Source of the DNA: Spirochaetaceae bacterium
GTDB taxonomy: Bacteria > Spirochaetota > Spirochaetia > SZUA-6 > Fen-1364
DNA: 7,170 nucleotides
NCBI GenBank assembly: GCA_003154555.1
Contig: PMDT01000138.1
Coordinates: forward strand, 1,911-9,080
Direction of reading: 5' to 3'
Shown here: positions 6,776 to 7,170 of the stretch, in pieces
Layout: each line of letters begins with the position of its first letter
Numbering within the stretch: the stretch's first letter is position 1
The notes under the pieces: generated by a model
What the model saw: the letters and a program-made list of their open reading frames with translations, nothing else
Told to the model about the DNA's origin: nothing
Databases searched by the model: none
Made by a program: the position numbers and the translations under genes

Positions 6776-6855
6776 GTGTCATTCCAGCGTACCGCAATTG
6801 CCACGCCGGCGCAAGGCGGCCACTGTACCCAGTGGCATTTTGCGCAGGCATGGAT
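6776..6855. repeat. Possible decayed dispersed intergenic repeat
   Basis: The stretch begins GTGTCATTCCAGCG, contains a CCAGTGGCATTTTGCGCAGG segment and ends with GGCATGGATGCC. This resembles the widespread intergenic repeats that start with GTCATTCC.GCG and carry ATCCAG and TGGATGCC blocks. Its conceptual translation (VSFQRTAIATPAQGG) resembles the spurious SFQRKLES-type peptides such repeats produce. No second copy exists in the window, so the call rests on remembered resemblance only. Confidence 0.25.
6819..6836. repeat. Perfect 7-bp inverted repeat with 4-nt spacer in the panB/peptidase divergent region
   Basis: GCCACTG (6819-6825), spacer TACC, CAGTGGC (6830-6836). The arms are exact reverse complements. 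On the plus strand the repeat is followed by ATTTTG, which is too weak a T-run for a confident terminator. It lies 64 bp upstream of the panB start, where an operator, a leader hairpin or part of a dispersed repeat is possible. Confidence 0.45.
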
Positions 6856-6910
6856 GCCGAGGGCGAGCGAGTATACGGAGGTACGGAAGCGCCTCCGCGC
6901 CGCCATCGCA

Positions 6911-6939
6911 TTGACAAAGCGCCGCACGCCGGGGCCAAT
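6911..6939 (+). promoter_or_regulatory. Candidate sigma70-type promoter for the P1 peptidase gene
   Basis: A perfect -35 hexamer TTGACA (6911-6916) is followed after exactly 17 bp by GCCAAT (6934-6939), which matches only the AAT half of TATAAT. It points toward the start at 6999 and would give a leader of about 50 nt. The weak -10 keeps confidence low. Confidence 0.3.
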
Positions 6940-6998
6940 GTCCTAAGCCGGTCAACAGCCGACGCAACGACCAATACCATCGGGAGAGAGGCAAACAC

Positions 6999-7170
6999 AT
7001 GGGCGGTTCCATCACGGATGTCCCCGGCATCGAGGTAGGGCACGCCCAGGATCTGGAGGGCGGCACCGGTTGCACGGTCATCATCTGCCGCACGGGCGCG
7101 GTGACGGGCGTTTCGGCGGCCGGGGGAGCGCCCGGCACGCGCGAGACTGACGCGCTGCGGCCGGAAAACG
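6999..7170 (+). CDS. P1-family (S58, DmpA-like) peptidase, N-terminal part, cut by window edge
   Basis: Only the first 57 codons are inside the window. They carry the conserved N-terminal signature of the P1/DmpA family: ITDVPGIEVGHAQD (5-18), GGTGCTVIIC (21-30) and the GGAPGTRETDAL block (42-53). The family comprises Ntn-type enzymes (aminopeptidase DmpA, beta-peptidyl aminopeptidases and many uncharacterised proteins) that cleave themselves internally to expose a nucleophile. That site would be well beyond the right edge, so activity and exact subfamily cannot be judged. The ATG at 6999-7001 is preceded by GGGAGAGAG (6982-6990), a good Shine-Dalgarno eight bases upstream. It is divergent from panB. 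Confidence 0.85.
   Translation, partial: MGGSITDVPGIEVGHAQDLEGGTGCTVIICRTGAVTGVSAAGGAPGTRETDALRPEN

Noticed and set aside
6819..6842. Inverted repeat followed by ATTTT as an intrinsic terminator on the plus strand
   Set aside because: The stem is only 7 bp and the T-run is four bases, and no plus-strand gene ends upstream; panB upstream is on the other strand.
5889..6914. Plus-strand open frame (341 codons) opposite panB
   Set aside because: It is opposite the well-conserved panB; the translation is low-complexity His/Asp/Leu-rich sequence typical of the reverse frame of a GC-rich gene.

Overview
The window is GC-rich, tightly packed bacterial chromosome with ordinary housekeeping and envelope genes. 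There are no mobile elements, CRISPR arrays, tRNAs or rRNAs. The combination of a Gld-type ABC exporter followed by a DUF4340 protein, a membrane-anchored degenerate GGDEF protein and a Memo-family protein would fit a GC-rich spirochaete or another deep-branching Gram-negative lineage. This lineage call is a weak inference; no marker gene settles it.

Layout, left to right. (1) Positions 1-320, minus strand: the N-terminal third of a Memo-family protein (AmmeMemoRadiSam system protein B), running off the left edge. (2) A 92-bp divergent spacer holding a perfect palindrome that contains TATACT on both strands. (3) Positions 413-1633, plus strand: a two-TM protein with a predicted periplasmic sensor region, an Ala/Pro-rich linker and a C-terminal GGDEF-like domain whose signature has decayed to GNDGY. 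(4) Positions 1614-6755, minus strand: one compact five-gene transcription unit, read from right to left. It encodes PanB, an ABC ATPase (GldA-like), an ABC-2 permease (GldF-like), a GldG-family protein and a DUF4340 protein. The last four genes are joined by three consecutive 4-nt ATGA stop/start overlaps, and the ATPase starts 12 nt after the panB stop. (5) Positions 6756-6998: a 243-bp divergent spacer with a perfect 7-bp inverted repeat, a TTGACA hexamer and sequence resembling a decayed dispersed repeat. (6) Positions 6999-7170, plus strand: the start of a P1-family (S58, DmpA-like) peptidase, running off the right edge.

How the genes may work together. The ATPase, permease and two anchored extracytoplasmic proteins look like one inner-membrane machine made in fixed stoichiometry by translational coupling. 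Its substrate cannot be read from the sequence. PanB makes ketopantoate for pantothenate/CoA synthesis and has no obvious mechanistic link to the exporter, so its position at the head of the operon is the most puzzling feature of the layout. The degenerate GGDEF gene converges on the operon and its 3' end overlaps the DUF4340 gene by 20 bp. I see no clearly novel defence or mobile system. The best candidate for something under-described is the four-component Gld-like/DUF4340 complex in a panB-led operon.
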